Below, piece by piece: positions 1 to 7,631 of a stretch of DNA of 11,455 nucleotides. This stretch comes from Dysgonamonadaceae bacterium (GTDB taxonomy: Bacteria > Bacteroidota > Bacteroidia > Bacteroidales > Azobacteroidaceae). Positions within the stretch are counted from its first letter, which is position 1, and the number at the start of each line of letters is the position of its first letter. The stretch is taken from positions 1-11,455 of the forward strand of contig JAISNS010000128.1 in NCBI GenBank assembly GCA_031276105.1. Reading direction: 5' to 3'. The position numbers were made by a program, and so were the translations under genes. Under the pieces are notes generated by a model that did no database searches, was not told the DNA's origin, and saw nothing but the letters and a program-made list of their open reading frames with translations.

Positions 1-21
1 GTAAACTTTTTTTTATTATCC

Positions 22-55
22 TTTGTTTTATTCTAAAATTATTATTTATCTTTGC
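22..55 (+). promoter_or_regulatory. Putative Bacteroidetes-type promoter of the SusC operon
   Basis: A TTTG at 22-25 and a TATCTTTGC at 47-55 are separated by 21 bases. They match the Bacteroidetes sigma-ABfr pattern (TTTG at -33, TAnnTTTG at -7, spacing about 19-21). Transcription would begin near 60-66 and leave a leader of about 160 nt before the SusC start. No other TAnnTTTG match is seen between here and the start codon. The match is seen in sequence; promoter activity is inferred. Confidence 0.6.
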
Positions 56-151
56 ATCATCAAAACTGAAATATTTAATCAAAATACGATGAGAACATAT
101 TATTTATATCTATTAATCAAAACAAAAGCAATAATCAATTAAATTCAAAGT

Positions 152-216
152 AAATCAAAACAATTTTTTTAATTTAATTTTTACAATAACAAATCAAAAC
201 AGTTTTTTAATTTAAT
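152..216 (+). repeat. Duplicated AT-rich segment in the SusC 5' leader
   Basis: Two near-identical segments, 152-178 and 191-216, begin with AAATCAAAACA, continue with a T run of 6-7, and end in AATTTAAT. They are offset by 39 bases. The core AATCAAAA also occurs at 77-84 and 115-123, so four copies are spaced 38, 38 and 39 bases apart, though the sequence between the first copies is not conserved. The segment is transcribed if the promoter at 22-55 is right. It could be a leader or regulator target, or merely slippage in AT-rich DNA. Confidence 0.5.
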
Positions 217-225
217 CTTTTTCCT

Positions 226-3200
226 ATGAAGAATCATTTCTGCAAAGTAAAAGTAAGTTTACTTTTCTTTTTATGTGTGGTCTTACATCCATTGGCGTCT
301 TATGCGCAATCCGTTATCAGCGGAGTTGTTGCAGACGAAAGCGGTTCGCCGCTCGTAAGCGCCAATGTAGTTGTAAAGGGGACGTCCCTCTCGGCGATGG
401 CCGATTTGGACGGCAAGTTCAGTTTGAATGGCGTTACGCCCGGTCAAACATTAGTCGTTTCGTATCTTGGTTTCGAGACAAAAGAAGTGGTGGTCGGTAC
501 CGAAACGGTGTACAACATCGTTTTGGATGAAATTACTTCCAGTCTCGATGAAGTCGTTGTTACGGCTTTGGGCATCAAACGGGCGGAAAAAGCGCTCAGT
601 TACAATGTCCAAAAAGTATCCAACGAAGAGCTGACTACCGTGAGAAGCGCTAATTTCATGAATGCGCTTTCCGGTAAAGTTGCCGGTATCAGTATCAACA
701 ACAGCGCGGCAGGCCCGGGAGCGGCCGTGAAAGTGGTGATGCGAGGTACCAAATCGTTGTCTAAAAGCAACAATGCGTTGTATGTGGTGGACGGTATTCC
801 AATGTACAACTCTAATTATGGGAACAATACCGGCGACGGCCATTATTCTATCCAACCGGGAACGGAAGGCGCAGCCGATATTAACCCGGATGACATCGAA
901 AGTATCTCGTTGCTGACGGGGCCTTCTGCGGCAGCTCTTTATGGCTATGAGGGCGCGAACGGGGTGGTGCTGATTACAACCAAAAAGGGACGCGCCGATA
1001 GAACGCAACTGACGGTGAGCAACAGTACCACGTTTGCTACGCCGCTGGTGATGCCCGAATTTCAGCAACGGTACGGCAATGCCCCGGGAGAAGTTACCAG
1101 TTGGGGCGACAAAACCGCTTCCCGCTACGATCCTGCCGGGTTTTTCAATACGGGCAGCAATGTAACGAACAGTGTTTCCCTTTCTACGGGCAACGATAAG
1201 AGCCAGTCGTATCTCTCTGTCGCTACGACCGGTGCGAAGGGTATTTTGCCGAATAACCGGTACGATCGCTACAATTTCGCGTTCCGCAATACGACTTCGT
1301 TCCTGGATGATAAATTTGTATTGGACGCCGGCATCAATTATATTGTCCAGAAAGACAGGAACATGGTTTCGCAGGGACAGTATTTTAATCCCTTGCCGGC
1401 GCTTTATCTTTTCCCCCGCGGCGAAGATTTCGGAGAGGTACAACTGTTTGAGCGTTATGACGAGCTTTCGGGCGTGAACTCGCAGTTTTGGACGTATGGC
1501 GACCAGGGGCTTTCGATCCAGAATCCGTATTGGGTGATGCACCGGATGAACCGCGAATCGAACCGGACGAGATATAAGCTTGCTGCCAGTTTGCAGTACA
1601 ATATTACTGACTGGATGAATGTTCTCGGACGGGTCAATGTCGATAATACCACCTTCCGCAATACCGAAAAGCGCTATGCCGGAACGCTGGCCGTATTTGC
1701 CGGCCCCAAAGGGTTTCATCAGTTGCATAACCGGGAAGAAAAACAAACGTATGCCGACCTGTTGCTGAACATCAACCGGTATGTGAACGATTTCAGTATC
1801 AATACCAATATCGGCGCATCAATCAAAGATATGCGGATGTACAGCCATGCCGTATCGGGAAACTTGGACAAGATAACCAACTATTTTACAACGGAAAATA
1901 TCAGCCGTACCGCTAATTTCAAGATTGACGACGACGGATTGATGCAGCAGTCGCAGTCGGTGTTCGCTAATGCCGAAATCGGCTACCGGAGCTTGCTTTA
2001 CCTCACGCTGACCGGACGGAACGACTGGGATTCGGCGCTGGCTTTCTCACAGTCGGGCGGGAAATCGTTTTTCTATCCGTCGGTCGGATTGTCGGGGATA
2101 GTCAGTGAAATGGTCGATTTACCGCAATGGTTTTCTTACCTGAAAGCCCGCCTCTCGTTCACTTCGGTCGGGACGGCTTACGATCCGTATATCACGCGGG
2201 AAATATACGAATACAGTTCCCAAACCAACCAGTACAATACGTTACCGCTGTATCCCAATCACCACCTGAAGCCGGAGCTTACCCATTCGTATGAGGCCGG
2301 ATTGAATATGCGTTTCTTCCGGGGCGCATTGCGGTTGGATGCTACGTATTATCGTTCCAATACTTTGCACCAGACATTTATCGCTTCGCTGCCGGCTACT
2401 TCCGGCTACACGGGCGTATATGTGCAGGCGGGCGATGTTCAAAATGCCGGTATCGAACTGACGCTGGGTTACGACAACGAATGGAACGGCTTCGGCTGGT
2501 CGAGCAATCTGACGTACAGCTACAATGAAAATACGGTGAAGAAACTGGCCGACGGGATTACCAATCCGGTTACGGGAGAGATTATCTCGATGCCTTACCT
2601 GGATAAGGCTACGCTCGGCAGCACCGGATCGCCGATTGTAAGGCTTACCGAAGGGGGAACGATGGGCGATATATATGCCAACCGCGAATGGAAACGCGAC
2701 GATAACGGGTATATCTATTTAGACCCGAAAACGTATCTTCCGACGTTGACCGATACGGAATATAAAAAGCTGGGGTCGTTGCTTCCCAAGGTTCAGGCCG
2801 GATGGAAAAATACATTCACCTACAAAGGGATAACGCTTGGCGCACTGATTAGCGGACGTTTCGGCGGATTGGTTGTTTCCAACACGCAGGCCTTTTTAGA
2901 CCGCTACGGCGTGTCGGCCCAAAGCGCTGCCCTGCGCGAAGCGGGAGGTATCACGATCAACGACCGGACGGTTCCGGCGAAAGATTATTTCAATATTATA
3001 TCTGCCGGAACGGGGCAAGGGGCGCATTATGTCTATGACGCAACCAATATCCGGCTGGCGGAAGTCAGTATCAGCTATGCAATCCCCAAACAGTGGGTAA
3101 ACAATATCGCCGGGATTACGCTCGGACTGACGGGAAACAATTTGGCCATGATTTATTGCAAAGCGCCTTTCGACCCCGAACTGGTGGCGTCGGCAAGCAA

Positions 3201-3279
3201 TACGTTCTATACCGGCGTAGATTATTTCATGCAGCCCAGTTTGAGAAACATCGGATTCAGTATTAATGTACAATTCTAA
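226..3279 (+). CDS. SusC/RagA family TonB-dependent outer-membrane transporter
   Basis: This 1017-residue protein is an outer-membrane beta-barrel that imports oligosaccharides using TonB energy, paired with the SusD-like lipoprotein downstream. It has a signal peptide (hydrophobic 11-23, likely cleavage near A27/Q28), then a carboxypeptidase-regulatory-like domain at about 29-100 (ISGVVADESGSPL, LGFETKEVVVG). A TonB-box-like LDEVVVTALGIKR at 107-119 follows. The plug domain at about 120-255 contains SGKVAGISI, LYVVDGIPMYN and LLTGPSAAALYGYEGANG, all typical of SusC. The rest is barrel and ends in an aromatic residue (NVQF), as expected for BAM-dependent insertion. Length is normal for the family and no N-terminal STN domain is present, so direct anti-sigma signalling is not suggested. 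The start ATG lacks a clear Shine-Dalgarno, usual in this phylum. Glycan specificity cannot be read from the sequence; neighbours point to GlcNAc-containing glycans. Confidence 0.95.
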   Translation: MKNHFCKVKVSLLFFLCVVLHPLASYAQSVISGVVADESGSPLVSANVVVKGTSLSAMADLDGKFSLNGVTPGQTLVVSYLGFETKEVVVGTETVYNIVLDEITSSLDEVVVTALGIKRAEKALSYNVQKVSNEELTTVRSANFMNALSGKVAGISINNSAAGPGAAVKVVMRGTKSLSKSNNALYVVDGIPMYNSNYGNNTGDGHYSIQPGTEGAADINPDDIESISLLTGPSAAALYGYEGANGVVLITTKKGRADRTQLTVSNSTTFATPLVMPEFQQRYGNAPGEVTSWGDKTASRYDPAGFFNTGSNVTNSVSLSTGNDKSQSYLSVATTGAKGILPNNRYDRYNFAFRNTTSFLDDKFVLDAGINYIVQKDRNMVSQGQYFNPLPALYLFPRGEDFGEVQLFERYDELSGVNSQFWTYGDQGLSIQNPYWVMHRMNRESNRTRYKLAASLQYNITDWMNVLGRVNVDNTTFRNTEKRYAGTLAVFAGPKGFHQLHNREEKQTYADLLLNINRYVNDFSINTNIGASIKDMRMYSHAVSGNLDKITNYFTTENISRTANFKIDDDGLMQQSQSVFANAEIGYRSLLYLTLTGRNDWDSALAFSQSGGKSFFYPSVGLSGIVSEMVDLPQWFSYLKARLSFTSVGTAYDPYITREIYEYSSQTNQYNTLPLYPNHHLKPELTHSYEAGLNMRFFRGALRLDATYYRSNTLHQTFIASLPATSGYTGVYVQAGDVQNAGIELTLGYDNEWNGFGWSSNLTYSYNENTVKKLADGITNPVTGEIISMPYLDKATLGSTGSPIVRLTEGGTMGDIYANREWKRDDNGYIYLDPKTYLPTLTDTEYKKLGSLLPKVQAGWKNTFTYKGITLGALISGRFGGLVVSNTQAFLDRYGVSAQSAALREAGGITINDRTVPAKDYFNIISAGTGQGAHYVYDATNIRLAEVSISYAIPKQWVNNIAGITLGLTGNNLAMIYCKAPFDPELVASASNTFYTGVDYFMQPSLRNIGFSINVQF

Positions 3280-3292
3280 AAAACAGATTATT

Positions 3293-4897
3293 ATGAAATT
3301 AAATATATTCAAACCGGCTGGAACGCTGATCGTTCTTTGCCTTTCGACGATGCTTGTTTCGTGCATCCATCATTTCGAGGACTACAATACGCACCCCACT
3401 CAACCGGCGCCGGACAATATGAGCGTGGTTGAAAGAGTCGGTACGCTTTTCCCGGGGATGCTTTACCTGATGCACAATTTTCAGGAAAACGACAACCAGA
3501 TGATTGAACAAATGGTCGCCAACCAGTATGGCGGTTACATGACGCCGACCAATTCGTGGCAGGGAACTAATTTCGGAACGTTCAACCCGCCGGCTGCGTG
3601 GATAGAATACCCGTTCAATAAGCTTTTCACCGGGTTTTATACCAATTATTTGAAGTTGAAAGAAATAACCAACAGCAAAGGCTATATTTACGCTTGGGCG
3701 AATATCATCCGGGTAGCCGTAATGCTCCGTCTTACCGACACGTATGGCCCTATTCCGTATTCCAAAATGGGCGGCGGACAGTTGGCGGTAGCCTACGATA
3801 ATGTGCAGGATATTTATCATTACATGATTGCCGATTTAACGAACAGTATCACCGCTTTAACCGCATTTGTCGATGAGAATAAAGGGAAAGCCAATCCCAT
3901 GGCTGAGTTTGACCTCGTTTACGGCGGCGACCTGACGAAGTGGGTCAAGTTCGCTAATTCGCTGAAATTGCGCATGGCCGTCCGCATCGCTCATGTGGAT
4001 ACCGATTACGCAAAAGCGGTGATGAAAGAAGCGATTGCTTCCGGTGTTATCGAGTCGAACGCCGACAATGCTTTTTTGCCGACTACCGATAATCCGTACC
4101 GGAAAGCAGCGTTCGACTGGCAGGATTTGGCGGTCAGTTCTACCCTTTCTTCCTACATGATTGGTTGGGACGATCCGCGAATTTCGGTTTATATGACTCC
4201 TTCGCAGAATACGTTTTTGGGATACACGGGCGTAAATATGGGTATCCGGAATATGGACAAGAGTCTGTACGGGAGCGCTCAGTTTTCCAAACCCAACTTT
4301 GCATCCAATTCCCCCATGCTTGTTTATTGCGCAGCCGAAACGTATTTCCTGAAAGCGGAAGCGGCTTTGCGGGGGTGGATTTCCGGCAATGCACAGACCT
4401 TTTACGAAGACGGAATCAGGGTTTCGATGGAACAGCATGGCGTGAGTGTGGGCAATTACCTGAGTGTTACGACCGATCCGTCGTGGTACTTCGACGCAGT
4501 CAGTCTTTATCTTTTTCAGGTTTATACCGCTGCCAACGGCGGCCCGGTTACGGTAGCCTGGAGCAGCGCTTCCACGAACGAACGGAAACTGGAAGCGATC
4601 ATTACCCAGAAATGGCTGGCCAACTATCCGCTGGGGTTTGAAGGATGGTGCGACTTCCGCCGTACCGGCTATCCGCGCATATTCCCGGCCAAAGATAATT
4701 TAAGCTCACAAACAACAGGCGGACAAGTATATAATCCGGCCAACACCGATCCGAAGGGAACGCCCCGTTTAGCCAGGCGCTTACCCTATCCGGAGTCTGA
4801 ATACAGCGGAAACCGCGAAAATGTAGAAGCAGCCGTAGCCAATTTCCTGGGAGGCCCTGATGAATTTTCGACCAACCTCTGGTGGGCAAAACAATAA
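3293..4897 (+). CDS. SusD/RagB-like (SusD_2-type) surface glycan-binding lipoprotein
   Basis: This 534-residue lipoprotein is the expected lid of the SusC transporter, binding glycan at the cell surface. The ATG at 3293 is chosen because it gives a clean lipoprotein signal peptide with lipobox LVSC (C24). An upstream in-frame ATG at 3266 would overlap the SusC end and add nine polar residues. Family-typical blocks are FEDYNTHPTQP (28-38), TDTYGPIPYS (148-157), DLTKWVKFANSLKLRMAVRI (213-232), ETYFLKAEAALRG (349-361), QKWLANYPLGFEGW (439-452), RRTGYPRI (456-463) and RRLPYPESEY (495-504). These match the SusD_2 subgroup. The gene lies 13 bp after SusC and 18 bp before the GH18 gene, so it is co-transcribed. 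Family assignment is firm; ligand is inferred from context. Confidence 0.94.
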   Translation: MKLNIFKPAGTLIVLCLSTMLVSCIHHFEDYNTHPTQPAPDNMSVVERVGTLFPGMLYLMHNFQENDNQMIEQMVANQYGGYMTPTNSWQGTNFGTFNPPAAWIEYPFNKLFTGFYTNYLKLKEITNSKGYIYAWANIIRVAVMLRLTDTYGPIPYSKMGGGQLAVAYDNVQDIYHYMIADLTNSITALTAFVDENKGKANPMAEFDLVYGGDLTKWVKFANSLKLRMAVRIAHVDTDYAKAVMKEAIASGVIESNADNAFLPTTDNPYRKAAFDWQDLAVSSTLSSYMIGWDDPRISVYMTPSQNTFLGYTGVNMGIRNMDKSLYGSAQFSKPNFASNSPMLVYCAAETYFLKAEAALRGWISGNAQTFYEDGIRVSMEQHGVSVGNYLSVTTDPSWYFDAVSLYLFQVYTAANGGPVTVAWSSASTNERKLEAIITQKWLANYPLGFEGWCDFRRTGYPRIFPAKDNLSSQTTGGQVYNPANTDPKGTPRLARRLPYPESEYSGNRENVEAAVANFLGGPDEFSTNLWWAKQ

Positions 4898-4915
4898 TCA
4901 CTAAAATATAGAATC

Positions 4916-6079
4916 ATGAAACAGAAAGTATTGAAAGAACAAAAAACAGTAACGACTGTGCTCGCCGCTTTCGTGGGGGCTTTGGCAACAATCGTTGCCT
5001 TTACGGCTTGCGACGAATGGACGAAGGTGGAACCCAAATTCGGCGAAACAAACCTGAACGGGACAATCAAAAGCGCCGAATATTATGCTTCGCTTCGCGA
5101 ATGGAAAAAGACGCCCGGACTGCCGCAAACGTTTGTCTGGTTCGATTCCTGGTCGGGTGGATTATCCGGCGACGCTTCGCTGTCCGGACTTCCCGATTCC
5201 TTAACCATCGCTTCCAACTGGGGCGGACATCCCAAGTTTGAATTGACCGACGCTCGCAAAGCCGACATGAAATACGTGCAGGAAGTGAAAGGCGTAAAAG
5301 TAGTGGTAACGCTTTTCTCGGCCAATATCGGCGATGATGTTCCCTACGAAGAGGTTTACAATATCCCGCCCAACAGTTCCGACTCGGCCCGGATTGCGCC
5401 AGCCATCCGCCGCTATGCCGAATCCATTTACGAACAGGTAGTCGCCTCCGGATACGACGGTTTCGACTGGGATTATGAGCCGATGGGAGGAGGAGGCTCC
5501 GGCAACTACTTGTGGAGAAACAAGGCGCAACGCACCCTGTTTGTAAAAGAACTCTCCTACTGGTTTGGTAAAGGTTCGCAACGAACCGACCGGGGCGACC
5601 GCAAACCGGCGAAACCCGGACTGTTGTTCCTCATCGACGGCGAAATAGGCCTGATGGGACGGATGGATAAAGAATGGCCCTCGTACTGCGTCGATTACTT
5701 TGTTCTCCAAGCCTACGGCGGAGGAAACTTCGACTGGCGAATCAACGGAGTTATCGAAGACATGAGTAAATGGATTGAGGAAGGAAAAATCACCAAAGAA
5801 GAAATCGTCGGACGGATTATTCTCACCGAGAACTTTGAATCGTTCGCATCCACCGGCGGCGGCGTGCTCGATATGTCGAAATACGTTTATAATCCGCAAA
5901 CCGGCGACAATAAAGGCATTGACCGGCAAATCGGCGGTTTCGGCATTTACCGTCCGGCTTTCGATTACAATCAAGGTAAAGGCGATTACAACGGTTCGCC
6001 CGAATACTATTACCTGAGACAGGGAATTACCAACCTGTACCAAACCTATTACGAACGACAAAAGGCGAAAAGCGAATAA
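4916..6079 (+). CDS. GH18-family lipoprotein, probable endo-beta-N-acetylglucosaminidase
   Basis: The protein has 387 residues. The N-terminus carries a lipoprotein signal with lipobox FTAC (C32) followed by acidic D33 and E34, consistent with export to the cell surface. The catalytic strand reads YDGFDWDYEP at 180-189 and fits the GH18 DxxDxDxE motif: D181, D184, D186 and the acid/base E188 are all present. LQAYGGG (264-270) supplies the strand Tyr expected in the endoglycosidase branch. Its place after SusD matches BT3985 of the B. thetaiotaomicron high-mannose N-glycan locus, recalled as a GH18-like surface binding protein; here the motif appears catalytically competent. The likely reaction is cleavage of the chitobiose core of N-glycans, with chitinase-like activity the alternative. 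The C-terminus (about 345-380) is Tyr-rich. Enzyme class is well supported; substrate is inferred. Confidence 0.88.
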   Translation: MKQKVLKEQKTVTTVLAAFVGALATIVAFTACDEWTKVEPKFGETNLNGTIKSAEYYASLREWKKTPGLPQTFVWFDSWSGGLSGDASLSGLPDSLTIASNWGGHPKFELTDARKADMKYVQEVKGVKVVVTLFSANIGDDVPYEEVYNIPPNSSDSARIAPAIRRYAESIYEQVVASGYDGFDWDYEPMGGGGSGNYLWRNKAQRTLFVKELSYWFGKGSQRTDRGDRKPAKPGLLFLIDGEIGLMGRMDKEWPSYCVDYFVLQAYGGGNFDWRINGVIEDMSKWIEEGKITKEEIVGRIILTENFESFASTGGGVLDMSKYVYNPQTGDNKGIDRQIGGFGIYRPAFDYNQGKGDYNGSPEYYYLRQGITNLYQTYYERQKAKSE

Positions 6080-6110
6080 TCTGTTTCGCCCTTCCCTGCT
6101 TTGTCCGGAA

Positions 6111-6215
6111 TCACCCGGTTAAGGGTGACGGCATCACCCGGTTAAGGGTGACGACATCACCCGGTTAAGGGTGACAACATCACCCGGTTAAGGGTGACAA
6201 CATCACCCGGTTAAG
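6111..6215 (+). repeat. 23-bp tandem array of hairpin-forming units (four full, one partial)
   Basis: The unit is TCACCCGGTTAAGGGTGAC followed by a 4-base spacer ending in CA. Full 19-bp copies start at 6111, 6134, 6157 and 6180 and are identical; a partial fifth (first 13 bases) starts at 6203. Spacers are GGCA, GACA, AACA and AACA. Each unit is an inverted repeat: TCACCC pairs with GGGTGA around a 6-base GGTTAA loop. The array fills the 201-bp gap between the GH18 and LamG genes. Transcribed, it would give four consecutive small hairpins with no following U-run, so it is not a classical terminator. A role in mRNA stability, partial attenuation or protein binding is possible. The period of 23 and lack of variable spacers exclude CRISPR. 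Confidence 0.93.
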
Positions 6216-6280
6216 AGGGAAGCAAAAGACAGTACATAACATGAATTTATATTATTATTTATTAGTAAAGAAACAAAAGT

Positions 6281-7489
6281 ATGAAACATTCATTTATAAA
6301 TACAGGTACGAAATCGCGTAACCTGTTGTTTGCGACCGGTTGCGTGTCGCTCATCATTGGTTTCCTGACGGCTGTTTTCACCGCCTGTGAAGACGCCGAA
6401 TACAGGATAAAAGAAAACAGCGTTTATATAACCGATGCGGCAACAGCCGCCAAGTCGACGGTTGTATCCATGGAAGCTTCCGGCGCCGACATTCGGGTAA
6501 CCGTCCGTCTTGCCAAACAAACCGACCGGGACGTGAAAGTACGACTGGCGCTCGATACCCTCATCCTGAAGCAGTTCAACGCCGGTAACAATACAAACTA
6601 CCTCCCCGTCCCGGACAAATACCTTCACTGGACGGATTCTGTGGTGGCAACCATCCCCGCCGGCGAAATCGGCGCTACCCTGCGAATACATGTCGATAAT
6701 TTCGACACGCAGGGAAAACGTTACGCCATCCCCCTTGTATTGCGCGACGTTGTTCAGGGAAACATTCCCCTGTCGGCCTCCCAGTCCCAATTCATTTATT
6801 CCATTGCCAAACCGCTCATCACCTCCGTTCCGGTGATGAAAGCCGTCGATAACATTGGCGTACGGGCAGCGCCCACAACGCCCTGGGGAATAACCACGCC
6901 CCAGTGGAGTCTCGAAATGTGGGTGCGCATGTCGGCTTACTCAAAAAACAACCAGTGCATCTTTGATAACCGGAACGAAATCTATATCCGTTTCGGCGAC
7001 GCCAACTCACCATACAATTATTTGCAAATCAAGTTCAATGGCGATGGCGGTCGCGAAACCGAAAAAAACCTCGAAGCGAACACTTGGTATCATTGGGCGT
7101 TTGTGTATGACGGGAAAACGCTTATCCTGTACCGCAACGGCGACGAAGACTTCCGGTTCGAATATCCGCCGGTGCCGGGAGGCGTCGTTCATTTCGACGA
7201 ATTGTGGTGGATTTCCAGCGGTACGACTTATTTCCCCGACCTCTGTGCGATGAGTCAGATGCGTTTATGGAAAACGGCTATTTCGCAGTCGCAGATTAAA
7301 AACAACATGTATTACGAAATCGATCCCGCCAATCCCGACCTTATCGGCTACTGGCCGATGAACGAAGGAACCGGCAATACCTTCAAGGATATTACCGGTA
7401 ACGGACATGACGCTACCGCCAGCGTTACGGACAACGGAAAATCTACCGTGCAGCGGTGGGAACATGATATCCGTTTCGATAAACAGTAA
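6281..7489 (+). CDS. DUF1735-like / LamG-domain surface glycan-binding lipoprotein
   Basis: This 402-residue lipoprotein has a hydrophobic signal segment (about 14-35) and lipobox FTAC (C36), then acidic residues. Residues about 42-175 resemble the DUF1735 module found at the N-terminus of Bacteroides glycan-binding proteins and GH18 enzymes. Residues about 205-385 form a LamG/concanavalin-A-like jelly roll, with YDGKTLILYRNG (276-287), MSQMRLWKTAIS (324-335) and LIGYWPMNEGTG (354-365) as hallmarks. No catalytic motif is seen. The order SusC, SusD, GH18, DUF1735-LamG matches BT3983-BT3986, where the last gene encodes a surface N-glycan-binding protein, so the same accessory binding role is inferred. 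It is the last gene of the operon in this window. Its stop codon overlaps the first bases of a GTAAACGA repeat array. Confidence 0.87.
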   Translation: MKHSFINTGTKSRNLLFATGCVSLIIGFLTAVFTACEDAEYRIKENSVYITDAATAAKSTVVSMEASGADIRVTVRLAKQTDRDVKVRLALDTLILKQFNAGNNTNYLPVPDKYLHWTDSVVATIPAGEIGATLRIHVDNFDTQGKRYAIPLVLRDVVQGNIPLSASQSQFIYSIAKPLITSVPVMKAVDNIGVRAAPTTPWGITTPQWSLEMWVRMSAYSKNNQCIFDNRNEIYIRFGDANSPYNYLQIKFNGDGGRETEKNLEANTWYHWAFVYDGKTLILYRNGDEDFRFEYPPVPGGVVHFDELWWISSGTTYFPDLCAMSQMRLWKTAISQSQIKNNMYYEIDPANPDLIGYWPMNEGTGNTFKDITGNGHDATASVTDNGKSTVQRWEHDIRFDKQ

Positions 7490-7628
7490 ACGAGTTGACG
7501 AGTAAACGAGTAAACGAGTAAACGAGAGCGCGAAGCGCGGCAGATGGAACGCCGATAGCTTTGAACCTTGATCCTGAAGCGCCGCTTCGCGCCCTCGTTT
7601 ACTCGTTTACTTGTTTACTCGTTTACTC
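7486..7628. terminator. Long inverted repeat of GTAAACGA units; likely bidirectional terminator (repeat copy 1)
   Basis: The left arm (7486-7526) holds 8-bp GTAAACGA-type units and the right arm (7594-7628) their reverse complement. Aligning 7492-7536 with 7584-7628 gives 41 of 45 pairs, including an inner GC block GCGCGAAGC / GCTTCGCGC. The loop is 47 nt (7537-7583). It sits between the convergent LamG and argC genes and its arms abut both stop codons (LamG TAA at 7487-7489, argC stop at 7632). Such a stem would block read-through from both sides. No strong U-run follows. The structure is seen directly; terminator function is inferred from position. The 142-bp gap contains nothing else recognisable. 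Confidence 0.7.
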
Positions 7629-7631
7629 TTC

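Noticed and set aside
451..1746. A 431-codon open frame antisense to the SusC gene
   Set aside because: It has no recognisable domain, is rich in Arg, His and Ile typical of shadow frames, and lies wholly within a clear SusC coding region.
3266..3292. An upstream start for the SusD-like gene
   Set aside because: It overlaps the SusC end and puts nine polar residues before the lipoprotein signal; the ATG at 3293 gives a normal lipobox signal.
6111..6215. Possible CRISPR array
   Set aside because: The period is 23 bp with only 4-base, near-constant spacers and no cas genes.
6241..6321. A 26-codon frame starting at the ATG at 6241 and overlapping the start of the LamG gene
   Set aside because: It is composition-driven (Tyr, Lys, Leu from AT-rich DNA), without homology or a visible ribosome site. 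A leader-peptide role is not supported.
7486..7628. Attachment site or insertion-sequence ends
   Set aside because: No transposase or integrase and no target-site duplication is seen; the inverted repeats face each other across a 47-nt loop with no cargo.
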